Shown one piece after another: positions 15,250 to 28,403 of a stretch of DNA of 35,467 bases. Origin of the DNA: an uncultured Alphaproteobacteria bacterium. GTDB lineage: Bacteria; Pseudomonadota; Alphaproteobacteria; Methylaequorales; Methylaequoraceae. The DNA is taken from NCBI GenBank assembly GCA_902542925.1, contig CACBWF010000007.1, forward strand, positions 1 to 35,467, given 5' to 3'. The position numbers and the translations under genes are program-made. The notes below the pieces were generated by a model. It had not been told where the DNA came from and ran no database searches. It saw only the letters and a list, made by a program, of their open reading frames with translations. The stretch's first letter is position 1. Each line of letters starts with the position of its first letter.

Positions 15250-17010
15250 ATGATTAAAAAATATACTGGAGCAGAATTAGTAATTGAATCCTTAATTAGC
15301 GAAAATGTAAAAATCATTTTTGGCTATCCGGGCGGAGCTGTACTACCAATTTATGATGAACTTTTTAAACAGAATAAGATACGACACATTCTTGTTAGAC
15401 ATGAACAAGCAGCTGTTCACGCAGCTGAGGGATATGCAAGATCTACAGGAAAAGTTGGGGTTGTTTTAGTTACTTCAGGACCAGGTGCAACTAACACTGT
15501 AACTGGTCTTGCAGATGCAATGATGGATTCAATCCCCGTAGTTTGCATATCGGGACAAGTACCCACTCACATGATTGGCAATGATGCTTTTCAAGAAGCA
15601 GATATTGTAGGCATAACAAGACCGTGTACAAAACATAATTATCTTGTAAAAGATGTAAATAAATTACAACAAGTAATTCACGAAGGTTTTTTTATTGCAT
15701 CAAACGGAAGGCCTGGCCCCGTATTAATTGACATTCCAAAAGATATCCAAACATTTAAGGCTTCAATCAAAGAAAAATCTTCATTTAAAAAACCTATTTT
15801 ATATAGATCAAAAGACGTCAATCAGGATTCGTCTCTAAATCAATTTGTTGAAATGTTACGAAAAACAAAAAAACCAATTGTTTATATAGGTGGGGGTGTA
15901 ATTAATTCAGGTATAAGTGCATCTAAACAGTTGTACAAATTTTTAAAATACACTCATTTTCCTTGTACACAAACTTTGATGGGTTTAGGTTCTTATCCTA
16001 CTGATGATTATCAATTTCTTGGTATGTTAGGTATGCATGGAACCTATGAAGCTAATCTAGCGATGCACCAATCTGATCTGATGATTTGTATAGGTGCTAG
16101 ATTTGATGACAGAATTACTGGAAAAGTATCTGGATTTTCACCGAAATCAAAAAAAGTTCATATTGATATTGATGCTTCTTCTTTTAACAAAAGTGTTAAT
16201 GTAGATTTAACAATAAAAGGTGATATTGCAAAAGTTTTAACAAAACTAAATATGATTTTGAATAAGAAAGGATTTAAATTTAAAAAAGAAAATTACCAAG
16301 CGTGGTATAATAAAATTGAAAAATGGAAGAAAAAGGATTGTTTGAATTTTAAAAATAGTAAAACAATAATTAAACCTCAATATGCTTTACAAAGATTAAA
16401 TGAATTAACAAAAAAATTTTCGCCATTCTTTACAACTGAAGTTGGACAACACCAAATGTGGGCAGCTCAATATTTAAGTTTTAACAAGCCAAAGCATTGG
16501 ATGACTTCTGGTGGTTTAGGTACAATGGGATATGGATTGCCTGCAGCAATGGGCGTTCAAATTGCCCATCCAAGAAGTTTAGTCATTGATGTTGCTGGGG
16601 AAGCTTCAATACTAATGAATATTCAAGAAATGTCCACACTTAGTCAATACAGATTACCAGTAAAGATATTTATTTTAAATAATCACTATATGGGTATGGT
16701 AAGACAATGGCAAGAATTACTCCACGGTAATCGTTTATCTGAATCTTACATGGATTCTTTACCAGATTTTGTAAAGCTTGCTGAATCATTTGGTGCACTC
16801 GGATTAAGAGCAACTAAACCAAATGAACTTGATGGTATGATTAAAGAAATGATAAAAGTAAATAAACCAGTCATATTTGATGTTTGGGTAGATCAAAAAG
16901 AAAATTGTTTTCCTATGATTCCGTCAGGATCAACACACGATCAAATGCTCCTGGGCCCTGATGACGAGGTTGATGAAAATAATTCTGAAGAAGGAATGGT
17001 TCTAGTTTAA
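15250..17010 (+). CDS. ilvB: Acetolactate synthase large subunit
   Basis: GAELVIESLISENVKIIFGYPGGAVLPIYDEL...RHEQAAVHAAEGYARSTGKVGVVLVTSGPGATN; ATG at 15250 (MIKKYTGAEL) is the likely start. Confidence 0.95.
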   Translation: MIKKYTGAELVIESLISENVKIIFGYPGGAVLPIYDELFKQNKIRHILVRHEQAAVHAAEGYARSTGKVGVVLVTSGPGATNTVTGLADAMMDSIPVVCISGQVPTHMIGNDAFQEADIVGITRPCTKHNYLVKDVNKLQQVIHEGFFIASNGRPGPVLIDIPKDIQTFKASIKEKSSFKKPILYRSKDVNQDSSLNQFVEMLRKTKKPIVYIGGGVINSGISASKQLYKFLKYTHFPCTQTLMGLGSYPTDDYQFLGMLGMHGTYEANLAMHQSDLMICIGARFDDRITGKVSGFSPKSKKVHIDIDASSFNKSVNVDLTIKGDIAKVLTKLNMILNKKGFKFKKENYQAWYNKIEKWKKKDCLNFKNSKTIIKPQYALQRLNELTKKFSPFFTTEVGQHQMWAAQYLSFNKPKHWMTSGGLGTMGYGLPAAMGVQIAHPRSLVIDVAGEASILMNIQEMSTLSQYRLPVKIFILNNHYMGMVRQWQELLHGNRLSESYMDSLPDFVKLAESFGALGLRATKPNELDGMIKEMIKVNKPVIFDVWVDQKENCFPMIPSGSTHDQMLLGPDDEVDENNSEEGMVLV

Positions 17011-17017
17011 ATTTTTT

Positions 17018-17530
17018 ATGAGAAAAAAAATAAACGAGCATATTATTTCTATAATGGTTGATAATGAACCAGGAGTATTAGCAAGAGTTGTTGGCTTATT
17101 TTCAGGAAGAGGTTATAATATAGAAAGTTTATCTGTATCAGAAGTAGATTCAGACAAGTTTTTATCAAGAGTTACTATAGTGACATCTGGTACAAAAATT
17201 ATAGTTGATCAAATTAAAGCTCAATTACTAAAACTAATCCCTGTGCATAATCTTGTTGATCTTACTGAGGAAGAGTATTTTATAGGGAAAGAATTAGTAT
17301 TAGTAAAATTAAGCAATAAAAAACAATATAGAAAAAAAACATTAGATATTGCCAATAAATTCAATGCTTGTATTCTTAGTGATTCTGAGGTTGAAATGAT
17401 TTTAGAAATGTCAGGAAATAAAAAAGAGATTTCTAGATTTATTTCAAAATTAAGACCGTTTGGAATTATTGAAATTACGAGATCTGGACTAGTTTCTATG
17501 GCCTCTGGTGTTGATTATATTAAAAAATAG
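17018..17530 (+). CDS. ilvN: Acetolactate synthase small subunit
   Basis: ACT domain: ISIMVDNEPGVLARVVGLFSGRGYNIESLSV. Confidence 0.94.
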   Translation: MRKKINEHIISIMVDNEPGVLARVVGLFSGRGYNIESLSVSEVDSDKFLSRVTIVTSGTKIIVDQIKAQLLKLIPVHNLVDLTEEEYFIGKELVLVKLSNKKQYRKKTLDIANKFNACILSDSEVEMILEMSGNKKEISRFISKLRPFGIIEITRSGLVSMASGVDYIKK

Positions 17531-17541
17531 TGTAAGGATAA

Positions 17542-18564
<1,023 letters not shown>

Positions 18565-18587
18565 CATGATTTCGATATAAATAAATT

Positions 18588-20159
18588 ATGTCTAACAAAA
18601 TTATAATATTTGATACTACTTTAAGGGACGGAGAACAATCTGCAGGTGCATCCATGTCAGTTGAGGAAAAAATTGAAATTGGTAAAGCATTAGATGAAAT
18701 GGGCGTTGATGTTATTGAAGCTGGTTTTCCATTTGCATCAAAAGGTGATTTTGAAGCAGTTGAAAAGGTTGCTTTAAACTCGAAAAACTCAATAGTTTGT
18801 GGTTTAGCAAGGGCGCAAAGAACAGATATTGAAGCAGCAAGAAATGCATTAAAAAAAGCTAAAAGATTCAGAATTCATACCTTTATTTCAACTAGTGATC
18901 TTCACATGAAATATAAGTTAAGAATGAATAAAGAAGAGGTCAAAGATTGTATAAAAAGAAGCGTTACAATGGCGAGAAACTTTACAGATGATGTAGAATG
19001 GTCACCAGAAGATGCTTCAAGATCAGATCCTGATTTTTTATTTAAAACAATTGAAATAGCTATAAATTACGGAGCAAGAACTATCAATATACCCGATACA
19101 GTAGGTTATTCAATACCTGAGGAATTTGGAAATTTGATAAAAAAAATCAAAAGTAATGTTGTTAATATTGATAAAGCAATTATTTCTGTACATTGTCACA
19201 ATGATCTTGGCCTAGCTGTATCCAATTCATTGAGTGCCATAGTCAATGGTGCTCGACAAGTAGAATGTACAGTAAATGGAATTGGTGAGAGAGCAGGAAA
19301 TGCTGCACTAGAAGAGATAGTAATGTGTTTAAAAACAAGAAAGGATTTACTGCCTTTTAAGACTGGTATTAAAACAAAAAATATTTCGAAGATATCTCAT
19401 TTGGTCTCTAAAACAACAGGATTCTTTGTTCAACCTAATAAAGCTATTGTGGGAAAAAATGCATTCGCTCATGAGTCAGGTATCCACCAAGATGGAATGC
19501 TAAAACATTCAAATACATATGAAATCATGACTCCAGAATCTATAGGGTTGTCTTCATCTGAATTGGTATTAGGTAAACATTCTGGAAGACATGCTTTTAA
19601 AGTTAAACTTGAAGAGCTGGGCGTAAAAATCAAAGAAAAAGAATTAGATAAATTATTTAAAAAATTTAAAGATTTAGCAGACAAGAAAAAACAATTATTC
19701 GAGGAAGATTTGATTGCACTTGTAGACGACGAATCATCAACAAATAGTAAGATAAAATTTATAGATTTAAAAGTAAAATGTGGATCAAATTTAAATGCAA
19801 ATTCAGAGATTCAAATTGAAATTGATGGGAAATTAAAAAAATCTATATCTGACGGACAGGGTCCAATTGACTCAATATTTAAATCAATTCAAAAAATTGT
19901 TGCTAATAATGCTCAGTTAACTCTATTTCAAGTAAACTCTATAACAAAGGGTGTCGATGCTCAAGCTGAAGTCAATGTTAGATTGCAAGAGTCCGGAATA
20001 TCTGTTCAAGGGCAAGGAAAGGATATTGATACAATGGTTGCGTCCGCAAAAGCTTATATTAACGCTTTGAATAAACTCATTAATAAACGTGAAAAATATA
20101 AATCAGGATCAATAAAATTTTCATCTAAAATTGAACCAATCGATAAGCACGTTATTTAG
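18588..20159 (+). CDS. leuA: 2-isopropylmalate synthase
   Basis: IIIFDTTLRDGEQSAGASM; SVHCHNDLGLAVSNSL; NGIGERAGNAALEE; GIHQDGMLKH. Confidence 0.95.
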   Translation: MSNKIIIFDTTLRDGEQSAGASMSVEEKIEIGKALDEMGVDVIEAGFPFASKGDFEAVEKVALNSKNSIVCGLARAQRTDIEAARNALKKAKRFRIHTFISTSDLHMKYKLRMNKEEVKDCIKRSVTMARNFTDDVEWSPEDASRSDPDFLFKTIEIAINYGARTINIPDTVGYSIPEEFGNLIKKIKSNVVNIDKAIISVHCHNDLGLAVSNSLSAIVNGARQVECTVNGIGERAGNAALEEIVMCLKTRKDLLPFKTGIKTKNISKISHLVSKTTGFFVQPNKAIVGKNAFAHESGIHQDGMLKHSNTYEIMTPESIGLSSSELVLGKHSGRHAFKVKLEELGVKIKEKELDKLFKKFKDLADKKKQLFEEDLIALVDDESSTNSKIKFIDLKVKCGSNLNANSEIQIEIDGKLKKSISDGQGPIDSIFKSIQKIVANNAQLTLFQVNSITKGVDAQAEVNVRLQESGISVQGQGKDIDTMVASAKAYINALNKLINKREKYKSGSIKFSSKIEPIDKHVI

Positions 20160-20173
20160 TTAAAAAAATTTAA

Positions 20174-21268
<1,095 letters not shown>

Positions 21269-21284
21269 TTTGTAACTAAAAATA

Positions 21285-22136
21285 GTGAGAAAAAGGTCCC
21301 TTTCTAGATTCTTAAAACCTACTCAACTTAACTATGAATTTGTTGAGAGGTTCTTAGTATTGTTAATTTCAATGATATTTTTAATTGTTAATTTTAATTA
21401 TAAAGAAGAGCAAAGATACCTAAGAAACTATGTAATTGATTTTTTTTCCCCAATAAACATTGTTTTTATGATACCCGGAACTCAAATTAACAATCTTAGG
21501 GCCTGGATAAATAATATGGTAAATCTTAAAGAAATTAATTTTGAATTGAAAAATGAACTTTTAGAAATGAAAAATGTTTTAAATGAATTTTATCAACTAA
21601 AAGTTGAAAATGAAGAGCTTAAAAGCCTACTTAATTTACAAATACCACAAACGACAAATAAAGTCGTTTCAAGAATAATTCTTGACCCTTCAGATATTCA
21701 TTCTTCTAGAGTATTTATTGATGTAGGTTTAAATGAAAATATACAAGTTAACTCACCTGTTTTTAATGAAAATGGTTTATTAGGTAGAGTGATAGATGTA
21801 AGAAAAAAATCGTCAGAAGTACTAATGCTGATTGACCCAAAATCGTCTGTACCAGTCATGACGGATACTACTAAAATAAAGTTTTTTGTTGAGGGAGATA
21901 TAAATAATCTTATAATTAAGCATTTACCGGAGAATAGCATAATTTATGAAAATGAGCTTGTAATTTCAACTGACGTATCTGGATATTTTAAACAAGGAAT
22001 AATTGTAGGCAAAGTATTAAAAGATAAAACTGGCAAGTATGTTGTTTTACCATCAGCAAAAAAAACTGATTCAGTATATGTTATGACTGTGAATTATGAA
22101 ATGAAAAAAAAATTACCGTTAGAAAAATTAGAATGA
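21285..22136 (+). CDS. mreC: Rod shape-determining protein MreC
   Basis: Position after mreB; TM + coiled coil + beta domain (ENGLLGRVIDVRKKSSEVLMLIDPKSSVPV); GTG start. Confidence 0.9.
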   Translation: MRKRSLSRFLKPTQLNYEFVERFLVLLISMIFLIVNFNYKEEQRYLRNYVIDFFSPINIVFMIPGTQINNLRAWINNMVNLKEINFELKNELLEMKNVLNEFYQLKVENEELKSLLNLQIPQTTNKVVSRIILDPSDIHSSRVFIDVGLNENIQVNSPVFNENGLLGRVIDVRKKSSEVLMLIDPKSSVPVMTDTTKIKFFVEGDINNLIIKHLPENSIIYENELVISTDVSGYFKQGIIVGKVLKDKTGKYVVLPSAKKTDSVYVMTVNYEMKKKLPLEKLE

Positions 22137-22651
22137 TTGATAATTCCTTTAATTTAAGAAAATTCCTCATAATAACTTCTCCCTTAAGCACTACTATTTT
22201 TTTTATAATTATTGATTCAGTTCCATTTTATCTTTTAGGAGATTTTGCAACTAAAACTCAGTTAAGTTTCATAATTGCCTATTTATGGATTTGTTTAAAC
22301 CCAGAATCTATTAGACCCCTTTTTCTTTTAATTCTTGGACTACTAATTGATATTTTAAATGACTTTTATTTTGGATTTACAACTTTTTTTTTATCTTTAA
22401 TTTTGTTTATTCAAAAAAAAGACAACACACTACTGAATAGTGTTGATTTTAAAATAACCTATATTAAGTTTTCTGTATTTATTATCCTTATAAATATTTT
22501 TTCATCTATTTTAGAAATGTTCTCTGAAATAGATATGATTTTTAATACCAAAAACTTTATAATTATTAACTTAGTTTCATTGATTGCTTTTCCATTTTTA
22601 TTTTTAATTGTAAGATATTATAATAAACGATTAAAAATATATGTTGAATAA
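22133..22651 (+). CDS. mreD: Rod shape-determining protein MreD
   Basis: Polytopic membrane protein between mreC and PBP2, overlapping ATGA. Confidence 0.82.
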   Translation: MIDNSFNLRKFLIITSPLSTTIFFIIIDSVPFYLLGDFATKTQLSFIIAYLWICLNPESIRPLFLLILGLLIDILNDFYFGFTTFFLSLILFIQKKDNTLLNSVDFKITYIKFSVFIILINIFSSILEMFSEIDMIFNTKNFIIINLVSLIAFPFLFLIVRYYNKRLKIYVE

Positions 22652-24422
22652 AAATATACAAGATCTTAGAACATTTCAGAAAAGAACTTTAATTTTGGGA
22701 ATGGGTAAAGCTTTTTTTAGTTTTGTACTAATATCAAAACTATATTATTTGCAAATATTGAATAAATCAAAATTTGGAAAACTTTCTGATACAAATAGAG
22801 TGAAAATAAGAATTCTTTATCCAGAAAGAGGTGTTATTTATGATTCTACCGGAAACAAGATTGCTGAAAATAGGATAGATTATCAGATAACGATACTAAA
22901 AGAAGATAAAAATAAAATTAAAGAAAATATAAAAAAACTAAGCAATTTTTTATCTTTCTCAAAAGAAGAAAAAGTTTTTATCGAAAAAAATTTAAAAAAA
23001 AATTCTCTTGATGACTTCATTATTGTAAAAAAGAACTTGAGTTGGGAAGAGCTTGAGATTTTTGAGTATTATTCTTATTTATTTCCTTATCTATCAATAA
23101 ATAAACAAAAAGTAAGAAACTACGATAATGGTTTAGCATTTTCCCATGCTATTGGTTACGTTGGATATTCTACTAAGAAAAAAGATAGTAAACTACAAGA
23201 ACTTAAGATTGGTAAGACTGGTTTTGAACAAAAATATAACTCATTACTTCAAGGGAAAGAAGGGCTCCAAAAAATTGAATCACATGCAAGTGGAAAAATT
23301 GTTAGACTACTTGAGGCAAAAAAAAGCAAATCAGGTAAAAATCTAGATACATACATTAGTAAAAAACTTCAGGAATATTGTTTCAAACAATTACAAGGAA
23401 AAAGTGGGAGTGTTGTTGTAATGAATGTGAATTCCGGAGGTATAGTTTCACTTGTTTCTTCTCCATCATTTGATATTAATGAATTTAGCTATGGAATAAG
23501 AGAAGATAGATGGAACCTTCTTATAAACGATCCAATGAAACCACTGCTAAACAAGTCTATATCAGGGCTTTATTCTCCAGGCTCTACATTTAAATTGATA
23601 GTAGCTTTATTAGCATTGAATGAAATTGGATTTAATCCTAATCAAAAATTTTTTTGCAATGGACATTTATTTTTAGCTGATCATAAATTTCATTGCTGGA
23701 AAAGAAAAGGACACGGACTAATGGACCTTTCATCAGCTATCGAAGAATCGTGTGATTGCTATTTTTATAATTTAGCTAATTCTATTGAAATAGATAAATT
23801 AGCTGAGATTTCTAATATTTTTTCAATTGGCAAAAAAACTGGAATCGATCTTCCAAATGAATTAGGGGGTTTAATGCCCAACAAAAAATGGAAAAGTGAA
23901 AAAAAAGGAGATATTTGGCATTTAGGAGAGACTTACAATGCTGTTATTGGGCAAGGCTTTACACTTTCAACTCCATTACAAATTGCAACTATGATTTCAC
24001 GAATTGCAGCTGGTAAGAAAATTAAACCTAGTATTTTAAGAAAAACTCAGACTTTTGAAAAACTCAATATTCCTTTAGAACACTTAAATTTTGTGAGAAA
24101 ATCAATGTACAATGTTGTGAATGATTACAAAGGCACTGCATTTTCTTCTAAACTTAAGAATAATAAATATCAAATGGCTGGAAAAACTGGGACATCACAA
24201 GTAAGAAGAATTTCTTTGCAAGAAAGGGAAAGTGGTGTTTTAGAAAATCAGGAATTACCATACAATCTAAGAGATCATTCAATATTTGCAGGATATGCCC
24301 CTTTTGATAATCCGAGATTAGCTATCTCTGTAATTCTTGAGCATCACGGAAGTGGATCAAAGTTCGCAGCCCCATTTGCAAAAAAAGTGATTGATTTTGC
24401 ATTAAAAAAAAATATTAGTTAG
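22641..24422 (+). CDS. mrdA: Penicillin-binding protein 2
   Basis: Transpeptidase motifs SPGSTFK and AGKTGTSQ; PBP dimerisation domain. Confidence 0.94.
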   Translation: MLNKNIQDLRTFQKRTLILGMGKAFFSFVLISKLYYLQILNKSKFGKLSDTNRVKIRILYPERGVIYDSTGNKIAENRIDYQITILKEDKNKIKENIKKLSNFLSFSKEEKVFIEKNLKKNSLDDFIIVKKNLSWEELEIFEYYSYLFPYLSINKQKVRNYDNGLAFSHAIGYVGYSTKKKDSKLQELKIGKTGFEQKYNSLLQGKEGLQKIESHASGKIVRLLEAKKSKSGKNLDTYISKKLQEYCFKQLQGKSGSVVVMNVNSGGIVSLVSSPSFDINEFSYGIREDRWNLLINDPMKPLLNKSISGLYSPGSTFKLIVALLALNEIGFNPNQKFFCNGHLFLADHKFHCWKRKGHGLMDLSSAIEESCDCYFYNLANSIEIDKLAEISNIFSIGKKTGIDLPNELGGLMPNKKWKSEKKGDIWHLGETYNAVIGQGFTLSTPLQIATMISRIAAGKKIKPSILRKTQTFEKLNIPLEHLNFVRKSMYNVVNDYKGTAFSSKLKNNKYQMAGKTGTSQVRRISLQERESGVLENQELPYNLRDHSIFAGYAPFDNPRLAISVILEHHGSGSKFAAPFAKKVIDFALKKNIS

Positions 24423-25529
24423 ATGAAAGAGCTGATCTTTAAATTTAAAAATCTTCACTGGACATTAATTTCTTTGGTTTTTTTTATATCATTTGTTGGC
24501 ATTGTAATGATTTACAGTGCATCAAAAGCAGAGGGTTTGAATCCAACATATTCTCATATTTCAAAATTAATTTTAGGCATATTTATTATGTTTTCAGTAG
24601 CTATGATGAATATAAATTTATTTCAGAAATATGCTTATATTTTATATTTTGTGGGCTTATTTTTTTTAATATATGCAACCTTCTATGGATTTGTTGGAAA
24701 GGGAGCAAGAAGGTGGATAAATATTTTTGGAGTAAATGTTCAACCTTCAGAAATAATGAAAATTGTTTTAATACTTGCAATCGCAAAGTTTTTTGACGAA
24801 AAAAAAATTCAAACATTTAAAGAGCATTTATTTATTATTTTTCCAATTCTTCTAATTGTTCTACCATTTTTAATAATTCTCAAACAACCAGATCTCGGTA
24901 CAGGATTAATAATATTATCACTAGGTTTTGTAATATTTTTTATTGTTGGTGTTAATATTAAATTTTTTATTTTATGTTTCATAATTTTTTTAATTTCTAG
25001 CCCTATTCTCTGGAATACACTGCATCAATACCAAAAACAAAGATTGCTTACTTTTTTTGATCCATATAAAGATCCTCTTGGAACTGGATACCATATAATA
25101 CAATCTGAGATAGCAATTGGTTCAGGTGGTTTTTTTGGGAAAGGTTGGTTAAAGGGAACTCAGTCACATCTAGATTACTTACCTGAAAAAAAAACCGATT
25201 TTATATTTTCAATGCTAGGTGAAGAATTTGGATTTATGGGTACTATTTCTATAATAGGACTTTTTATTTTAGTTTGCCTAGTTGGTTACATAATTTCAAA
25301 CAATCCAGAGAAGGATTTCTTTTCAAAAGTTGTAGGGATTTCAATAATAACTAATTTTTTTCTTTCAGCTGCATTAAATATGGCAATGGTTATGGGATTA
25401 ACTCCAGTTGTTGGTATACCATTGCCGTTAGTATCTTTTGGAGGATCTTCTCTTGTAATGACTTTTTTGGGATTTGGTTTAATTTTATCTTCCGACTTAA
25501 GCCATAAAATCAATAAAACAAAATATTAA
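24423..25529 (+). CDS. rodA: Rod shape-determining SEDS glycosyltransferase RodA
   Basis: SEDS motifs VQPSEIMKIVLILA, ALNMAMVMGLTPVVGIPLPLVSFGGSS. Confidence 0.95.
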   Translation: MKELIFKFKNLHWTLISLVFFISFVGIVMIYSASKAEGLNPTYSHISKLILGIFIMFSVAMMNINLFQKYAYILYFVGLFFLIYATFYGFVGKGARRWINIFGVNVQPSEIMKIVLILAIAKFFDEKKIQTFKEHLFIIFPILLIVLPFLIILKQPDLGTGLIILSLGFVIFFIVGVNIKFFILCFIIFLISSPILWNTLHQYQKQRLLTFFDPYKDPLGTGYHIIQSEIAIGSGGFFGKGWLKGTQSHLDYLPEKKTDFIFSMLGEEFGFMGTISIIGLFILVCLVGYIISNNPEKDFFSKVVGISIITNFFLSAALNMAMVMGLTPVVGIPLPLVSFGGSSLVMTFLGFGLILSSDLSHKINKTKY

Positions 25530-25530
25530 A

Positions 25531-26532
25531 TTATTTAATATTTCCTTTTTCAGATAAAAAAATAGCAATTTTTTTTGTTTGATTAAAATTACTAAATATT
25601 ATTAGCATTACTACCAAAATTGGAACACTAAGAAACATACCTGCAATACCCCAAATTTTCCCAAAAATTCCAAGAGATATTATCATAATAATAGGGCTTA
25701 AATTAAGAGACTTGCCCATTAGTTTAGGTTCAATGAAGTTTCCAATTAAAAGTTGTACAAATATTAAAGAAACAATTGTTAATACAGAAATAGAAAAGTC
25801 TAATGATTGAACTATAGAAAAAATTACTGGTAAAACTATCGCTATTAATGAACCAATGAAAGGAATAAAATTTAACAAAAAAGAGAAAATACCGAATAAA
25901 ACTGCAAGATTATTAGACAGTGCTAAAAGAATAAAAAAGGTAAGAATTCCAGTAAAAAAACTTGTTAATATTTTGATTTCAAAATACTCATAGATTTGCT
26001 TATTTATTTTTTCTAATATTTTTTTTGTTGATTTATTAGAAGAAATTTTATCTAGTTTAATTTTAAAAAACTTTTCTTCAATGAGAAAAAAAATTAAATA
26101 AATTATTATCAATGATATATTTCCGGCTGCATTCGTAAAAAAGTTTAATGTATTCGATAGTATGCTTTTAAGATCTAGATTTTTAAAAAAATTATCTGTA
26201 GAAAATAGAGACGAATTCAATTCATATGTTTTAATAGTGCTAATAATTTCCTGAATATTTTTTTGATAAATATAAGTATCTGCAATTACTTTTGAAATAT
26301 CATTGTCCACCAATGCACCAATGAAATAAAAAAATAGAAATAAACCTAGGCACACAATAAAGAAGGACACATAATAATTTAATGAATATCCAAAAGCATT
26401 AATTGAAGAAATCTTATTACTTACTGATCTAAGTAAAATAAATATTAAAAAAGAAAATAAAAGAGGCAGGATTAAAAATTTACCAAGGTACAATAATAAA
26501 AAAATTAAAGGGATTATTAGATAATATTTCAT
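25531..26532 (-). CDS. AI-2E family (PerM-like) transporter
   Basis: Polytopic; IPFIGSLIAIVLPVIFSIVQ, GNFIEPKLMGKSLNLSPIIMIISLGIFGKIWGIAGMFLSVPILVV. Confidence 0.88.
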   Translation of the reverse strand: MKYYLIIPLIFLLLYLGKFLILPLLFSFLIFILLRSVSNKISSINAFGYSLNYYVSFFIVCLGLFLFFYFIGALVDNDISKVIADTYIYQKNIQEIISTIKTYELNSSLFSTDNFFKNLDLKSILSNTLNFFTNAAGNISLIIIYLIFFLIEEKFFKIKLDKISSNKSTKKILEKINKQIYEYFEIKILTSFFTGILTFFILLALSNNLAVLFGIFSFLLNFIPFIGSLIAIVLPVIFSIVQSLDFSISVLTIVSLIFVQLLIGNFIEPKLMGKSLNLSPIIMIISLGIFGKIWGIAGMFLSVPILVVMLIIFSNFNQTKKIAIFLSEKGNIK

Positions 26533-26534
26533 TA

Positions 26535-27248
26535 TTAAAATTTGTATTCATCTAGTACTTGGACCATTTTTGTTGTTCCAAATAAGTCAGTATCTGTTTC
26601 TTCAACTCTAATACTTTTAATTAAACCAATATTAGGAGCATACCATTCATTTGTTAAAATTTTTATTTTGATAGAGCCAATCTCTCTATCTATAAAATTT
26701 GTTTCCCCTAAACCTTTAATTTGAATACAATTTTTAAATTCACCCGCAGGAACTTTGACAATCTCATCAGTAGAGATAATCTGATTAGATATTTCAAAAT
26801 CAGTAATTGCTTTATAGTCAAAGTATGGATACCTTCTTAAAGTGAGGAAAGTTTTACTCATAGAATTCCAGCTACTACCTTTTTTTAGTGGGTATTTTAT
26901 TACAAATCTTTTATTTTTTTCAAAAATAATATTTTTATTTCCAGAGAATTGAACCCCAATTCTTGAGATTCCATTTTTAGACTTAGTATAAAAATAAATA
27001 CTATTATTTTCTCTTTGAATTGGGAATACAGTTATTTCTTCATTTGTTATTGAACTTGTAATCTTCTGTTTTTTTAAACCACTATTAATTTTTTTATAAA
27101 TTTTTTTCGTCTCAATTTCTGGTATTACATCTATTTGATAACTCCAGGATCTTTTTTCTCCTAATGGAAAATAATTTTTTTTTTCAGTGTTACACGAAGC
27201 TAAACACCCTAAAGAAAGCAAAATTAAAAAAATTTTTTTTTTTATCAT
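26535..27248 (-). CDS. Hypothetical lipoprotein
   Basis: MIKKKIFLILLSLGCLASCN lipobox; FPLGEKRSWSYQID. Confidence 0.75.
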   Translation of the reverse strand: MIKKKIFLILLSLGCLASCNTEKKNYFPLGEKRSWSYQIDVIPEIETKKIYKKINSGLKKQKITSSITNEEITVFPIQRENNSIYFYTKSKNGISRIGVQFSGNKNIIFEKNKRFVIKYPLKKGSSWNSMSKTFLTLRRYPYFDYKAITDFEISNQIISTDEIVKVPAGEFKNCIQIKGLGETNFIDREIGSIKIKILTNEWYAPNIGLIKSIRVEETDTDLFGTTKMVQVLDEYKF

Positions 27249-27772
27249 TATTTTTCAGGTAGGAGCTGACTTGGCATATCAAAAAAATTTACTTTTATGC
27301 TATTACTTACAGCTTTTTTCTTTTCTAATATTTTTGCTACTATGCCCTCTTCATTATTATCATCGCTTATTTCACCCATCTGCGGTACTCCATTTTTGAT
27401 GTTAACTAAAGCTTTAGAAATTTTTTGGTGTATTTCTTTTGAGTATGGGATTTCAAGAGATCTAGGTGTGCTAAGACCAGATTTTTCATTCATATTAGTT
27501 ATCCAAATATAAATTGATCCTTCCGAATTTATTACAATATTTGGTTCATATATTTGCGCTGCTATCAACCTGAATCTATCCGGAAGTGAATCTTTTGTAG
27601 GCCAGCCAAGAAGGTCATTAAATGACTTATAAGTTGTGATATAAAAGAAAGTCAAAACTACAATCATTGTTGCTTTTAAAAACCAGTGAAAACTTGTTCT
27701 CATACTAAAAATAAGTAATAAGAATGCAAGAATTACGTACCCCAAAATTATTAATATTATAGTAGAATCCAT
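27248..27772 (-). CDS. Conserved-looking membrane-anchored hypothetical protein
   Basis: Two N-terminal TM helices then LGWPTKDSLPDRFRLIAAQIYEPN...GSIYIWITNMN; part of the minus-strand operon. Confidence 0.7.
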   Translation of the reverse strand: MDSTIILIILGYVILAFLLLIFSMRTSFHWFLKATMIVVLTFFYITTYKSFNDLLGWPTKDSLPDRFRLIAAQIYEPNIVINSEGSIYIWITNMNEKSGLSTPRSLEIPYSKEIHQKISKALVNIKNGVPQMGEISDDNNEEGIVAKILEKKKAVSNSIKVNFFDMPSQLLPEK

Positions 27773-27805
27773 TTTTTATTTTCCTTCCTTTGTTTCACAA
27801 TTAAT

Positions 27806-28402
27806 TTAAACATCAGGTACTAGTTTTTTATATAAATTACCTGTGACGGTTACAAGACCGTCTTGAGAAATTCTAAATCTAGTTGCAGTTTTCTCTTCAC
27901 CTTTGTTGGCTAAGTTGACTGTACCATAATAGATTACTTCAAGTTGTGGGTTAACCTTTTCAACTTTTACATTTACATCTATTGGTAATTTGGTTTTAGT
28001 AGCATAATAATGTACATTCACAATATATTCCCCAGGTATAACAGCACGTAACGTCACAACTTCTTGATTCAAAGGATTTTGAATTTCTTTTCCATTAACT
28101 AATATTGTGTCATTTAGTAACCCTCTATCATCTCTATCTAAATGAACGAACCCAGCCTCTGTACCTCTGAACCAAACAAGATCACCATTAGGACTTTGAA
28201 CATAAGTATCTATGTCATCAGGGCTATTATCTTCCCAACTTACTGTAATTATATATTCTGCTTTTGGATTTATCACTCCAGTTTTAGGTATTGGATTCAT
28301 AAAAATGATTGCCAAAAACATAAGTAATGTAAAAGCTAACAAAACATTAAATAATAAGTCTGTAAAAGGGTCAGTTTTTAATCTTCTTCCAGAGTATGCC
28401 AT
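27806..28402 (-). CDS. ExbD/TolR-like protein with periplasmic beta-domain
   Basis: Single TM with Asp (TDPFTDLLFNVLLAFTLLMFLAIIFM) followed by VSWEDNSPDDIDTYVQSPNGDLVWFR. Confidence 0.7.
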   Translation of the reverse strand: MAYSGRRLKTDPFTDLLFNVLLAFTLLMFLAIIFMNPIPKTGVINPKAEYIITVSWEDNSPDDIDTYVQSPNGDLVWFRGTEAGFVHLDRDDRGLLNDTILVNGKEIQNPLNQEVVTLRAVIPGEYIVNVHYYATKTKLPIDVNVKVEKVNPQLEVIYYGTVNLANKGEEKTATRFRISQDGLVTVTGNLYKKLVPDV

Positions 28403-28403
28403 A